Positions 48,979-58,438 of a stretch of 64,000 nucleotides of DNA are shown piece by piece. The position numbers were made by a program, and so were the translations under genes. Origin of the DNA: Spirosoma luteum DSM 19990 (GTDB taxonomy: Bacteria; Bacteroidota; Bacteroidia; Cytophagales; Spirosomataceae); contig NZ_KB893261.1 in assembly GCF_000374065.1 (NCBI RefSeq), positions 1-64,000 on the forward strand. Direction: 5' to 3'. The notes beneath the pieces are model-generated. The model made no database searches, was not told the DNA's origin, and saw nothing but the letters and a program-made list of their open reading frames with translations. Each line of letters begins with the position of its first letter. Position 1 is the stretch's first letter.

Positions 48979-51564
48979 TTAGGTAATGATGTCTGACTCC
49001 AATTTGTGTTCCAGTATACGGAGACAGTTGTTAATGTCCTGGAACAAACCTGCTAACCGGGCCGCTAAAGTAAGGTTAAATTCCTGGCCTTCGCTTTCCA
49101 TTTCTTTCAGGCGCACTGCCAGGCTCAGCATAGCCAGTGAGTTGAGCGAAGAACGGAATTTATGGGCGGTCTGATTAAAAGCAGTACGGTCCTGTGCCTC
49201 AATTGCTTCGAATAATGCCCGTCGATACTGCGGTAAATCCCGGGTAAACAATGAAAGTAAGTCGGCAAGTAATTCATTATCTCCGTCTGTAACCTCATTC
49301 AGGTAAGCCCAGTCAATGAGTTCTTTCTCCGTGTTTGCTGTATGGCTATCCGGACTGGCAGCGGCAGGAAGTTTAAATCCCGGCGCAAATAAAGCCAGAA
49401 TTTCGTCGATTTGTTCCATACGCACGGGTTTAGCCAGGTATGCATTCATGCCGGTAGCCAGGCAACGCTCACGTTCGCCCGGCATGGTATAGGCCGTCAT
49501 GGCAATGATAGGTGTGGTAAGGGCAAGGTCCTGCCGAATAACTTGTGTGGCGGTGTAACCGTCCATTTCCGGCATCTGAATATCCATTAGAATCAGGTCG
49601 AACGTCCTGTGTGCCAGCATGGCTACGGCTTCGAGGCCGTTATTGGCTATCACTGGCTTGAGTTGATAGCGCATCATAAAGCCCTCCATGACTTTCTGAT
49701 TCATTTCATTGTCTTCAACGACCAGTACATCAATGGTTGACCGGCTGGTGGTGGAATCGAGTGGCGGAACCGGCAGGGGCGGGGGCGCTAAAGCTGGTGC
49801 TGGCGCCACTGTCTGGGGTATAACAAACGGTATCCGGATGGTGAAGGTAGTGCCCTGACCCAAACTGCTTTTTACATCGATTATACCATTCATCAGGCTA
49901 ACCAGACTCTGGGCTATATTGATGCCTAAACCTGTACCTGCCGACCGGAACAAATCATCCGAGAAAACGCGGCTAAACCGGTTAAAAATATGGTCCTGAT
50001 TCTCGTCGTCCATACCAACTCCTGAGTCCTCGATACAGAACACCACGGTTGTTTGCTCAGGCTGGCTGGACGGTTCTGGATATACACTTAGTTTGATAAA
50101 TCCTTCTTTGGTAAATTTAACGGCATTGGCGCCGATATTCAACAGGATTTGGGTAAGCCTTAAGGGGTCGGCCAGCAAAACCGGGGGAACAGCCGGGTCT
50201 ATCTGTACTTCGTACCGAAGGCCTTTTTCGCCTGCTTTGGCTGACAGGTGGGTTTCTATAGTCTGTATGAGTTCATACGTAGCAGTTGGTACGGGCTCCA
50301 GCACCAACTGCCCCGACTCGATTCTGGATATATCCAGTAACTCATTAATCAGGGCCAACAGGTTATTTCCCGATAGCTTTATGCCATTGAGGTACTCCTG
50401 CTCATCGGGAGCCATTCGTTTTTGGCGGAGGAGTTCTGTAAAGCCCAATATGGCGTTAAGGGGCGTTCGGATATCATGGCTGATGTTAGCCAGGAAAATT
50501 TCCCGTTCCTGCAACGATTGTTCTGCAATGGTACGGGCCTGCTGTAGTTCCTGCTCTTTCTGATTCGCTTCGGTAATATCACGAAAGATGGAAATAGCCC
50601 CGATAAGCTGGTCCTCCCGGTCGTAAAGAGGGCGGGCTTGTGACGTTATTACCCGGGAGCCGCTTTCCGTTTCCAGCAGCATATTGTCCGTTGAAATAAT
50701 CTCGCCCTTCAGGGCCCGGCTTAGTGGAATATCGTCCGGCTGAAACGGTTCTCTCGAATCGGCGTAGGCCAGGCGAAACCGCCTGGCGAGGTCAGACAGG
50801 TACAGGTTTGATTCAGTTGGGAGAATAGTCAGCATTTGCTGAGCTGCCTGATTGGTATAAACAAGTTGTTTGTCCGTGTTCAGCACAATAACGCCTTCCG
50901 GAATGGCCTCCAGGTACTGAGTAAGCTCTTTCTGACGGTCAATTACCTGTTTGGTGAGCCGCTCCCGGCGTAGCGTGTAGCGGTAAAAAACGATTAACAG
51001 CGCCGTGGCAAGCAGTAATAGCACACTGTCAACAATGGTGTTGAGGGTCCGCATGACCGCAATGTGACCGCTAATCTGCTTCTGACTACCCAGCAGGTTG
51101 TCGCTCAGTGCCAGCCGAAATGTTCGCAGCATCCGTACTAATTGCTGAATTTTTTGGCTGGCATTATCGGAGTTTCGGATTATATCGGCCTGGAGTACAA
51201 CGTCAGCCTCAGCCTTCAACTGACGGGCTAACGGATTGAATTCGGGGGTGTCCTGCGTCAGCGTAACCAGCGAGTCGAGCAGTGGTCGTATGGCCGCTTT
51301 CGTACGGGCAGACTGGTTTGCCCGCAATATAGCCTGGGCGGTTGGATCGGGTAACTGGGCGTGCAGCGGATAGCCAAGTTCTATCGTTAATTCGATGGTA
51401 TTGTTCAGAACGGCAATTGTCTGAATGACAGACTGACTACCTCTGCTTACGTTACTAAAAGTAGTGGCTTCGTAATAATGGCGAATGGTCAACAGGATGA
51501 TGGCTATGCCAAAACCGGTAAACAGCGCAATGCGGACGGTCTGATTCCGGATGGTTAGTTTCAT
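48979..51564 (-). CDS. Hybrid histidine kinase: sensor-PAS-HisKA-HATPase-REC-HPt
   Basis: An 861-aa membrane kinase. TM1 is about 11-28 and TM2 about 179-195, around a helical periplasmic sensor. PAS domain about 213-335 (YLEAIPEGVIVLNTDKQLVY), HisKA with His363 (NISHDIRTPLNA). The HATPase_c motifs are NIGANAVKFTKEG, DSGVGM and GTGLGINIAQSL. A Pro-rich linker (PAPALAPPPLPVPP) precedes a receiver domain (LMDIQMPEMDGY) and a C-terminal HPt domain with His801 (TAHKFRSS). The full internal phosphorelay (His-Asp-His) can deliver phosphate to a separate receiver. The closest candidate is the single-domain regulator encoded 97 bp downstream. Confidence 0.9.
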   Translation of the reverse strand: MKLTIRNQTVRIALFTGFGIAIILLTIRHYYEATTFSNVSRGSQSVIQTIAVLNNTIELTIELGYPLHAQLPDPTAQAILRANQSARTKAAIRPLLDSLVTLTQDTPEFNPLARQLKAEADVVLQADIIRNSDNASQKIQQLVRMLRTFRLALSDNLLGSQKQISGHIAVMRTLNTIVDSVLLLLATALLIVFYRYTLRRERLTKQVIDRQKELTQYLEAIPEGVIVLNTDKQLVYTNQAAQQMLTILPTESNLYLSDLARRFRLAYADSREPFQPDDIPLSRALKGEIISTDNMLLETESGSRVITSQARPLYDREDQLIGAISIFRDITEANQKEQELQQARTIAEQSLQEREIFLANISHDIRTPLNAILGFTELLRQKRMAPDEQEYLNGIKLSGNNLLALINELLDISRIESGQLVLEPVPTATYELIQTIETHLSAKAGEKGLRYEVQIDPAVPPVLLADPLRLTQILLNIGANAVKFTKEGFIKLSVYPEPSSQPEQTTVVFCIEDSGVGMDDENQDHIFNRFSRVFSDDLFRSAGTGLGINIAQSLVSLMNGIIDVKSSLGQGTTFTIRIPFVIPQTVAPAPALAPPPLPVPPLDSTTSRSTIDVLVVEDNEMNQKVMEGFMMRYQLKPVIANNGLEAVAMLAHRTFDLILMDIQMPEMDGYTATQVIRQDLALTTPIIAMTAYTMPGERERCLATGMNAYLAKPVRMEQIDEILALFAPGFKLPAAASPDSHTANTEKELIDWAYLNEVTDGDNELLADLLSLFTRDLPQYRRALFEAIEAQDRTAFNQTAHKFRSSLNSLAMLSLAVRLKEMESEGQEFNLTLAARLAGLFQDINNCLRILEHKLESDIIT

Positions 51565-51868
51565 CAGCTAAATAATCGCCAAAGGCAGGGATTGGTATAA
51601 CGTTTGTTCCTTTTTGTTACTTTTCAAGTCAGAACAAACCAGTTAGTCTGCCTGTATGTAGCTTGTATAATCGATATAAAGCTACCAATCATTATTGAGG
51701 GTAAAAAGTTAACCTCGTAACCTATGAGGAGTGCTTATCCATTTGATGAATTTCCTGGCCAACTACCGGAGTACCCTGCTGGCAAATTGAATACCTATTG
51801 GTATGGGGGGAAAACAAGTTTACTTTACTGAACATTTACTAACTGAGCACTTTACTTTCTTAAATCCA
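51565..51868. other. Spacer between divergent kinase and GAF genes
   Basis: About 300 bp without a gene. It must hold the promoters of both divergent genes. I see only short dyads (for example ATACCTATTGGTAT near 51790-51805) and no clear TAnnTTTG element. Confidence 0.4.
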
Positions 51869-52597
51869 ATGAAATCTGCTCCGGCACCGGCCGACGAATC
51901 AGCCCGACTTGAAGCCCTTACGGGGTACAATCTACTGGATTCATCCCCTGAAGATATCTACGACGATGTAACTCAACTCGCTTCCGAAATTTGCCGTACG
52001 CCAATTTCACTGATCAGCTTAGTGGACGAGAACCGACAGTGGTTTAAGTCCAAACAAAGACTCGCGTCGGATGAGACTAAACGGGAGTACTCATTTTGTG
52101 CGCATGCCATTCTGAATCCCAGCGAGATTCTTATTGTTCCTGATGCCCGGGAGGATGAACGGTTTTCAGATAATCCATTAACTACCGGGCAGCCCCGGGT
52201 TGTTTTCTACGCCGGTGTGCCCTTAGTTAATCCTGAAGGGTATCCATTGGGAACGTTGTGCGTAATCGATAACCGCCCGCGTACCCTAACGGAGAACCAG
52301 TTACTATCGTTGCGGGCCCTGGCCCGGTTAGTGAATACCCATTTCGAATTAAGAAAGACTAAAAGAGAGCTGGAAGATACACAGGCCAGATTGACAGTAG
52401 CTGATTCAGCCGCGTCTGCGTCAACAGAACGGCTGGTCAGAAGGCTGCAACCCATGGCAGAAGTAATACAGGATAACGTAGAACGGCTGGTTAATCAAGC
52501 TCCCCGTCCCGATCAGATGGATACCCTTACTGCCTTACAGCGAGCAGGAACGGCATTGAACGAGGCTCTCACAGACATTGGCTTAGATAGACCGTAA
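51869..52597 (+). CDS. GAF domain protein with C-terminal coiled coil
   Basis: A 242-aa protein from the ATG at 51869 (MKSAPAPADESARLEALTGY); an earlier ATG at 51803 adds 22 unlikely residues. The N terminus RLEALTGYNLLDSSPE is the usual lead into GAF sensor domains of kinases and cyclases. The GAF domain (about 30-160) shows ICRTPISLISLVDENRQWFK, YSFCAHAI, FYAGVPLVNPEG and PLGTLCVID. A coiled coil follows (about 165-240). No kinase or other output domain is present. It may be a stand-alone sensor acting with the neighbouring hybrid kinases. Confidence 0.83.
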   Translation: MKSAPAPADESARLEALTGYNLLDSSPEDIYDDVTQLASEICRTPISLISLVDENRQWFKSKQRLASDETKREYSFCAHAILNPSEILIVPDAREDERFSDNPLTTGQPRVVFYAGVPLVNPEGYPLGTLCVIDNRPRTLTENQLLSLRALARLVNTHFELRKTKRELEDTQARLTVADSAASASTERLVRRLQPMAEVIQDNVERLVNQAPRPDQMDTLTALQRAGTALNEALTDIGLDRP

Positions 52598-52716
52598 GAT
52601 AAATTTAAAAGAAAGTTTCTTTATTATTTGATTGAAGAGCTGTGCGTAACGGTTTAGTATATTAATATTTATGGCTTTAAAAGTAAAGTTACATAATAAC
52701 GTTAATTTGGTTGGTC

Positions 52717-53655
52717 ATGAAATACTCTTTACCTGGTACGCTGCTTTTATCACTCGTCATGCTGGTAAGCTGTCAATTAGATACAATTGATCCCGTGGCA
52801 CCTCGTTCTGCCGAATCGGCCCGTAAAGCAGTTGTGGCGCCACCCGCCTACCGGGGTATTTATGTGGATGGGTTCAACGCTATCCTTGGCAACACCGTTC
52901 TGGAAGATTCCTTGCTCAACTGGTGCGTGAGCAACAACGTGAACGCCCTTAGTTTATACGACCTTAACACGGTAATGGGGAATGAACGGTATACAGATTT
53001 GGCCCTGTTCATGCAGAAAGCACGAGTCACATACGGTGTTAATCAGGTGGCCGCTGTGCGGGGAACGGCGGCTAATTTTCAGCAGAACGCCAGTTATGAT
53101 GCATCCAGAACCAACCTGAACGAGCGGTTTACGACCTATAATCTGGAAAATGAATGGTGGAACAATGGGCCTGCCTGCGATTTTAACTGCTATACGTCTA
53201 TCCTGCAAACCATGAGTAATAAGGCGAGAGCTGCCTCGCCCCAGATAACGACCGAAGCGTATATAGGGTGGTTTCAGAACCCTACGGGGCAGGACCTACA
53301 ACAGGCCAAAACGCTGGTGCGCTGGCTGGACCGCATTCTGGTCCACGACTACCGGCCCAACCCCCAGTTTGGTTATATGCAGAGCCGCCTGTCCACGATT
53401 GGCAAAGCTGCCCAAAGCCAGAACCGGGTAATGGATATCATTGTACTATTTAGTGCCGAACCCGAATTTATGCAGGATTACTATAGTGTCAGCGGCCAGA
53501 ACCACTCCTTTGACGAAGCCTACACCGACATCATGAATCAGTTCAATGCCGCTACTTTTACGGGTAAAAGCAATGTGCGTCTGATTGGCTATCAGGTGTT
53601 TGCCTATTCTTTCGCCAAACAGGCCAGGCCCACTTATATTTCCCTTTATCAATAA
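52717..53655 (+). CDS. Lipoprotein with TIM-barrel-like domain, function unknown
   Basis: A 312-aa protein from the ATG at 52717 (two codons after another ATG). The lipoprotein signal has a lipobox LVSC at about residues 16-19, so it is probably anchored in the outer membrane. The repeated pattern of strand and helix (YRGIYVDGFNAILG, LLNWCVSNNVNALSLYDLNT, TTEAYIGWFQNPTGQDLQQA, DRILVHDYRPNP, VRLIGYQVFAYSF) looks like a TIM barrel of glycosidase type. No GH18 DxxDxDxE signature is seen, so activity is unknown. It is separated from the T6SS cluster by a hairpin at 53711-53758. Confidence 0.7.
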   Translation: MKYSLPGTLLLSLVMLVSCQLDTIDPVAPRSAESARKAVVAPPAYRGIYVDGFNAILGNTVLEDSLLNWCVSNNVNALSLYDLNTVMGNERYTDLALFMQKARVTYGVNQVAAVRGTAANFQQNASYDASRTNLNERFTTYNLENEWWNNGPACDFNCYTSILQTMSNKARAASPQITTEAYIGWFQNPTGQDLQQAKTLVRWLDRILVHDYRPNPQFGYMQSRLSTIGKAAQSQNRVMDIIVLFSAEPEFMQDYYSVSGQNHSFDEAYTDIMNQFNAATFTGKSNVRLIGYQVFAYSFAKQARPTYISLYQ

Positions 53656-53710
53656 AGTGTGATTGGTTGTAGTGAAACCTGATTGATATACCAGTCGTGT
53701 ATTGTACACG

Positions 53711-53758
53711 AATTACCCCCGATTCCGTCAGTAATTACTGTCTGGATCGGGGGTAATT
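53711..53758. terminator. Hairpin terminator before the T6SS cluster
   Basis: A 13-bp perfect inverted repeat (AATTACCCCCGAT at 53711-53723 with 53746-53758) with a 22-nt loop lies 56 bp after the lipoprotein stop. No long T-run follows. The remaining spacer to 53982 (about 220 bp) should hold the promoter of the barrel-tssE unit; no clear element is seen. Confidence 0.65.
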
Positions 53759-53982
53759 CATTTGCCCAGCTATAAGCCCGGGTAGGTAACACGATTTTTA
53801 ACCCTGGACTATTGATGAACGTTTATTGATTTAGGCGTAAAAACCGGATTTTTGCCTGTTGATAAGCGTATTTATACGCTTTGATGCTGTTTTGGCAAGG
53901 GTTTACTTTGTCCTGTCTTCACCTAGCAAGTTTATGTATAACTGCCTGGGTGTCAACTGGAATAGGATAAACAACTACCCCC

Positions 53983-54891
53983 ATGATGACGCATCACCAC
54001 CTCACCCCATTTTTATGCCTGGCTGCTGGTTTTTCGGCAGCACAGGCACAGCCAACCGTCGCCCTAAACACAACACGGCACACTACCGAGTCGGTAACAT
54101 CCGGAATTTCCCCGCGCAAAACACTGGCCGGGGAGTCGCCGGTTTACGTTAAAATCTATGGTTTCTATGGCTTATTGACTCCAGGATCGCAGGTAGAATC
54201 CAGTTCCTCATCAATCTCAACGGGCACCACTACATCGTCCTTCAAAACAAACAGCAAAGGCCTGGGAGCGGGGCCACGGGCGGGTATCGGTATCGGTGCA
54301 ATCGTGAGTGAGTTTATCAATCTTGGAATCGATGCCGAAATGATGTTGGGAGCGGACCTGAAGACTGATAACACTTATGTTGGAAGTAATTATAAGTATA
54401 CCAGTACGAATAAAACCACTTTCCGGGTCTTATCCATTATACCCAATATTACGTTTAAGGCACTGTCACGTCCTTCGTATTATATTTATAATCGATTGGG
54501 TCTCGTTGGAGGGATCGTCCTCGATTATAAAACGGTTCAAACGAGTCTCAACGTACCCACAACGGGAGCGAGTACCACTGGCGAATATACGGCAGACTTT
54601 AAAAAAACGACCATTGCCTTCGGCTACCAGGCTGCTTTGGGTGTTCAGTTCAGAATAAGCCAGAGTTTACGGGGTTTTGCTGAAGTAGTTGCTTACAATC
54701 AGTCATTCCAGCCGAAAGAAATCCAGAATAGTAGCGTCAGTACTAAAAGTGGGGTAGCAACCAAAAGTAATACTATTACCCAATACAAGGACGAAGGTAT
54801 CTATTCCAGTAGTCCACCCTATCAGGCACCAAGTTATAATATAGCGATGAACAGTGTGGGCGTGAGTGCGGGGATCCTGTTCCGGTTTTAA
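53983..54891 (+). CDS. Outer-membrane beta-barrel protein leading the T6SS gene cluster
   Basis: A 302-aa protein with a signal peptide (about 1-22, CLAAGFSAAQAQ). Ser/Thr-rich strands include VYVKIYGFYGLLTPGSQVES, LGAGPRAGIGIGAIVSEFIN and YYIYNRLGLVGGIVLDYK. The C terminus GVSAGILFRF fits an eight-stranded or larger outer-membrane barrel (OMP_b-brl type). It ends only 13 bp before the tssE start, so it is probably in the same transcript. Subtype iii T6SS lacks the classical TssJ-L-M envelope complex, so a co-transcribed barrel could be an outer-membrane part of the machine; this is inference. The next-best reading is an unrelated surface protein. Confidence 0.7.
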   Translation: MMTHHHLTPFLCLAAGFSAAQAQPTVALNTTRHTTESVTSGISPRKTLAGESPVYVKIYGFYGLLTPGSQVESSSSSISTGTTTSSFKTNSKGLGAGPRAGIGIGAIVSEFINLGIDAEMMLGADLKTDNTYVGSNYKYTSTNKTTFRVLSIIPNITFKALSRPSYYIYNRLGLVGGIVLDYKTVQTSLNVPTTGASTTGEYTADFKKTTIAFGYQAALGVQFRISQSLRGFAEVVAYNQSFQPKEIQNSSVSTKSGVATKSNTITQYKDEGIYSSSPPYQAPSYNIAMNSVGVSAGILFRF

Positions 54892-54904
54892 CGACTATTC
54901 CGCT

Positions 54905-55336
54905 ATGCCACAGCCTTACTATACTCTGCCACTACGCCTGGATGAGGTAATACAGCACAAGCCGCACCCTACCTGCTCGACACCCCAGTCGATAGCTCAG
55001 AATCTGTACCTGATGTTGACGACGCACTTTAGCGAGTCTCGATTCGATGAAACATTTGGCTGTAGTTTGTGGGACGAAGACTTTGCCAATCAGTCAAACA
55101 GTCGATGGAAGGAAGATATTCGTCAGTCCATAGAAGCATCGGTCCTCGACCACGAAAAAAGGCTGACACAGGTCCGTATTCGCGTTGATATCATGGATCA
55201 GGAAATTCAACTCAGCCGAACGAATCGTCGGGTCAAACGGCGGCTTAGTGTCTGGATCGACGGAGTTCTAACGCGAACGAACGAGCCGTTTTCGTTTCAG
55301 CGCAGTCTGTTTCTGGCTCCACTTTCAACAGAGTAA
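54905..55336 (+). CDS. tssE: T6SS baseplate wedge protein TssE (gp25-like)
   Basis: A 143-aa protein from the ATG at 54905 (MPQPYYTLPLRLDEV); an upstream ATG lies inside the barrel gene. The GPW/gp25 family core is SIAQNLYLMLTTHFSESRFD with ETFGCSLWDEDF, then RWKEDIRQSIEASVLDHEKR and a Glu-Arg-Leu-like EKRLTQVRI. In phage T4 and in T6SS this protein nucleates the sheath from the baseplate in the cytoplasm. It stands first in the conserved order tssE-tssF-tssG-tssK. A spacer of 146 bp precedes tssF and contains an AAACC-rich run near 55453-55478. Confidence 0.88.
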   Translation: MPQPYYTLPLRLDEVIQHKPHPTCSTPQSIAQNLYLMLTTHFSESRFDETFGCSLWDEDFANQSNSRWKEDIRQSIEASVLDHEKRLTQVRIRVDIMDQEIQLSRTNRRVKRRLSVWIDGVLTRTNEPFSFQRSLFLAPLSTE

Positions 55337-55482
55337 GTTTCATTTTTATAGCCAATAGGTTAGGGTGGTGGGAAGAGACTCCCCTTCGCTTTAAACTACT
55401 ATGGTGCCGGGTAGTAAGGCCAGTTCGGGCAACCAGTCAGGCGATCTGGCACAAACAATAAACCGCAAACAACAAACCACCT

Positions 55483-57339
55483 ATGGCTACTGATCTTGTT
55501 TCGGAGGGGTTCACCCGCGAACGGGTAAAAAACCGGATGTTGCGCCGGGCTGCCGATCTGTGGGGGTATACAGAGACCGATCTCGACAGTTTCGACCCGT
55601 TAGTGGCCTTACTGATTGAAGCCTGTTCCGTAGAATTTGAGCGGGTGTCCATTGAGATGGGTAGTACCCAAACCCGATTGCTGGACCGATTAGCCCAAAT
55701 TATGCATCCGGAACCGGATGTGCCCCGGCCCGCATTTGGTATAGCGCAGCTACGCTCGGTTGAACCCCAGGCTGTGGTCCCTGTCACGGCCCAGCTGTGT
55801 TATAAACGGGCCGGAACCAGCCGTGCCGATTCGGCCAGTGCAGCCGAGATGTATTTTTCGCCCATCGTCTCTTCTCCGGTTGTTAACGGAGCCATTCGGT
55901 ATATGGCTACCACTGAAACGCTGTTTCAGATGGATGAGGGAACGCAGAAAATGCCCATAGCTCAGCAACAGGGTGCGCCCGTCGTACTGCCCTACCAATC
56001 CCTCTGGCTTGGCCTGGAATTGGACGAACGGGTTGAATCACTGGAAGGGCTATCCTTCTTCTTCGACTGGCCTGCCGATACCCGGCCGGAGGCCTGCCAA
56101 TCTATACCCGCCGGCAGTTCATGGCGGTTGGGGGGGCAGGCATTAACCGTTCGAACGGGTTTGCCGGGTCAGGATATGTCGGTATATCCGGCCACTTCAT
56201 TCGTGAGCGAATTTGATGTTATGCACAAGGTTGAAAAACAAGCCTTGTCGGCATTGGAGCGCCAATTCGTAACGATAGATGCGGCTCCTCTATTCAAATC
56301 CATCCCATCCCTCCAACAATCGTATCCGCCAGCTGTAGGGCAATGGTTTGCCGAGCGCGATTTGCGGTTGCTTCGGGAGCCGCTATGGTGGATCGAACTG
56401 CAACTGCCGCATACGGTTAGTACCCAGGCTTTGCCGGGGATGGTGGTGGGGCTGAATGGCGTGCCCGTCATGAATCGGCGGCTCCATCGGATCACGTATC
56501 GGCTGCAGCAAAACCTCAATATTATACCCCTCGAAACAGAGCAGTATTTTTTGGCAATGCGGGAGGTGCGAACCAGTAAAGACTGTCCGCTAACGGCTAT
56601 TCCGCTGGGAAGCCTGACGGATTTGGCCGCTGGCACCTACACTGTTCAGTACGGCGTTAGCCGGTTCGACGACCGGGATTCCCGGCAGACGCTCATCAAT
56701 TTGCAGGACCTACTGCGCAACGAAAGTGCCGCTTTTGCCGCTCTGGGAGAAGATTTTCTGTCGTCAATTATTCGGGAGTTGAATCAGACACTGGCCCGGC
56801 TGGAAGCAAAAGTTGACCAGAAAACCCGTAAACGCGACTCCATTCCCTACCTGGTTATCAAGCCGCAAAAACCGGGCGAAACGGTGTTTGTCGAATACTG
56901 GACCTGCGACGGGGAAGCCGCCAACCGATTGCCGGTTGGTAGTCGGCTCAGTCCCTACGCCGATAGTTCGCTTCGTAAAGAGGCTGCTTTTCTACTAACA
57001 GCCACTACAGGAGGGCGGGAGCGTCCAAAAGAGGCCGAAAAAATTACCCAGTATAAGCAGGCTCTATTGACGCGTAATCGCATCGTCACCCTCGAGGACG
57101 TCCGGGCCGTGTGCCAGACCGAGTTAGGGCAACATATCCGGTCAATGCAGGTGGAGCGGGCTTTTCGTATTGATCCAGCGCCCGCCAACGGTTTTCAACG
57201 GTGCATCCGGGTGAGTCTGGAGCCTTCGGCCACGAGCACCTATACCCCCGCCGACTGGCAGCAACAGGCTACACTACTGGAACGTAACCTGGAATCGCAG
57301 TCGGTGGGAATGTTACCTTTTCAGGTCCTTATCCTATAG
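55483..57339 (+). CDS. tssF: T6SS baseplate subunit TssF
   Basis: A 618-aa protein of the TssF/VasA family, normal in length. The N-terminal conserved block is SEGFTRERVKNRMLRRAADL, followed by VEFERVSIEMGSTQTRLLDR and LAQIMHPEPDVPRPAFGIAQ. The C-terminal block is EKITQYKQALLTRNRIVTLE, DVRAVCQTELG and RCIRVSLEPS. TssF dimerises with TssG to form the baseplate wedge with TssE and TssK in the cytoplasm. The spacing to tssE (146 bp) and tssG (101 bp) is larger than in most operons, and the second spacer has a hairpin. Confidence 0.9.
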   Translation: MATDLVSEGFTRERVKNRMLRRAADLWGYTETDLDSFDPLVALLIEACSVEFERVSIEMGSTQTRLLDRLAQIMHPEPDVPRPAFGIAQLRSVEPQAVVPVTAQLCYKRAGTSRADSASAAEMYFSPIVSSPVVNGAIRYMATTETLFQMDEGTQKMPIAQQQGAPVVLPYQSLWLGLELDERVESLEGLSFFFDWPADTRPEACQSIPAGSSWRLGGQALTVRTGLPGQDMSVYPATSFVSEFDVMHKVEKQALSALERQFVTIDAAPLFKSIPSLQQSYPPAVGQWFAERDLRLLREPLWWIELQLPHTVSTQALPGMVVGLNGVPVMNRRLHRITYRLQQNLNIIPLETEQYFLAMREVRTSKDCPLTAIPLGSLTDLAAGTYTVQYGVSRFDDRDSRQTLINLQDLLRNESAAFAALGEDFLSSIIRELNQTLARLEAKVDQKTRKRDSIPYLVIKPQKPGETVFVEYWTCDGEAANRLPVGSRLSPYADSSLRKEAAFLLTATTGGRERPKEAEKITQYKQALLTRNRIVTLEDVRAVCQTELGQHIRSMQVERAFRIDPAPANGFQRCIRVSLEPSATSTYTPADWQQQATLLERNLESQSVGMLPFQVLIL

Positions 57340-57403
57340 CATTGAGCAAACCCGCGCAGCCACAGGCTACGTTGAAACGGGATAGTTTGGGTCAACTAGT
57401 TCG

Positions 57404-57419
57404 GCGGGTTGCCACCCGC
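57404..57419 (+). other. Short hairpin between tssF and tssG
   Basis: The 16-nt segment GCGGGTTGCCACCCGC can fold with a 6-bp GC-rich stem and a 4-nt loop, 65 bp after tssF and 22 bp before tssG. The words GCGGGT, GGTTGCCAC and ACCCGC recur near 60781-60807 before clpV. Confidence 0.5.
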
Positions 57420-57440
57420 ATCATAGAAAATCAGTATTGA

Positions 57441-58361
57441 ATGGAACCGTTAGAGAGCTACGCCAACCGCCTGGATCACCTGCCGGAAGACCTCCGGGCC
57501 GAGGTGGTATTGGCAGATATGCTCGAAGACGGCATATCGCTCGACGAGCTGATTATTAACCCCCTGGGGGCCTTCAAACGAACATTTGGCCGTGATATCA
57601 GTCAGGCCCAGTGGGTGGAAGCGCAACACAAGGTGCAGCGGTGGCTACAGATTGACCTCAATCGGGGTAGCTTGTACGACCTATTGCCTGAAGGAGTCTT
57701 TCATCAGCCAACCAGCAACGATACCGAATCCTCAAAAGAAGCCACGCTACGGGAAATGAGTGTTCAGCAACAGCGTGAACGGGCTGCCCGGCTTTTTTTT
57801 CTGCCTATCGAACAGGAGTTTTTTCGGCAGCGTATTCGGATAGAGCAGGAGCAGCGCACGTTTCTGTACGGTACCGATAACCTGCTGGACTGGTTCTGGA
57901 ATTTACCGGATTTCCTGACACCCGCCCAGCTAAGACGACTTCTGTACCTGCTGCCGGTTATGTATCGGATAGCGGGTGACCTGGCTGCCATGATAGACTG
58001 CTTCGAACAACTGGTTGAGGAGCGCGTGAGCCTACGACTCGACTCACGCGGAATGGAACAGGTACAGGCTGATTTTGCCCGGTTGGGTCAGTGGCAACTG
58101 GGGAATGACTCGGTCTTGGATGGCTGGCTGCACGACGAAGGCCCGCTACTCCGCATTACGGTTCATATCGACCGCAGCGAACGGATGAGTGAGTATTTGC
58201 CTGGACAAAATGGGCTAAAACTGATTGAATGGCTGGCTGGCTATGTGGTGCCACTGGATGCCGCTTATCGAATTGATCTTGATACGTCAGCTTTGGATGA
58301 TGGATTTATATTTTCTGATGAATCTGTTTTCGGACGGCTGGATTTTACGACATATGTATAA
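57441..58361 (+). CDS. tssG: T6SS baseplate subunit TssG-like
   Basis: A 306-aa protein of the Bacteroidota TssG type, recognised by position after tssF and by content. The N terminus NRLDHLPEDLRAEVVLADML is typical of this subtype. FFLPIEQEFFRQRIRIEQEQ follows. The central LLYLLPVMYRIAGDLAAMID matches the helical LRYLLPxxxR block of TssG, and the C terminus is MSEYLPGQNGLKLIEWLAGY. It should join the TssF wedge dimers in the baseplate. Sequence conservation in TssG is low, so the call rests partly on gene order. Confidence 0.8.
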   Translation: MEPLESYANRLDHLPEDLRAEVVLADMLEDGISLDELIINPLGAFKRTFGRDISQAQWVEAQHKVQRWLQIDLNRGSLYDLLPEGVFHQPTSNDTESSKEATLREMSVQQQRERAARLFFLPIEQEFFRQRIRIEQEQRTFLYGTDNLLDWFWNLPDFLTPAQLRRLLYLLPVMYRIAGDLAAMIDCFEQLVEERVSLRLDSRGMEQVQADFARLGQWQLGNDSVLDGWLHDEGPLLRITVHIDRSERMSEYLPGQNGLKLIEWLAGYVVPLDAAYRIDLDTSALDDGFIFSDESVFGRLDFTTYV

Positions 58362-58401
58362 GATGCAGGATGTATCAGCGTGACCATGTACATCCTGCAT
58401 C
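58362..58401 (+). other. Hairpin between tssG and tssK
   Basis: A 13-bp perfect inverted repeat (GATGCAGGATGTA at 58362-58374 with 58389-58401) with a 14-nt loop starts right after the tssG stop. It is followed by CCATCGC rather than a T-run, so it is more likely an mRNA processing, stability or attenuation element than a full terminator. Confidence 0.65.
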
Positions 58402-58438
58402 CCATCGCTATCCTAAACAAAAATAACCCCCTCCATCG

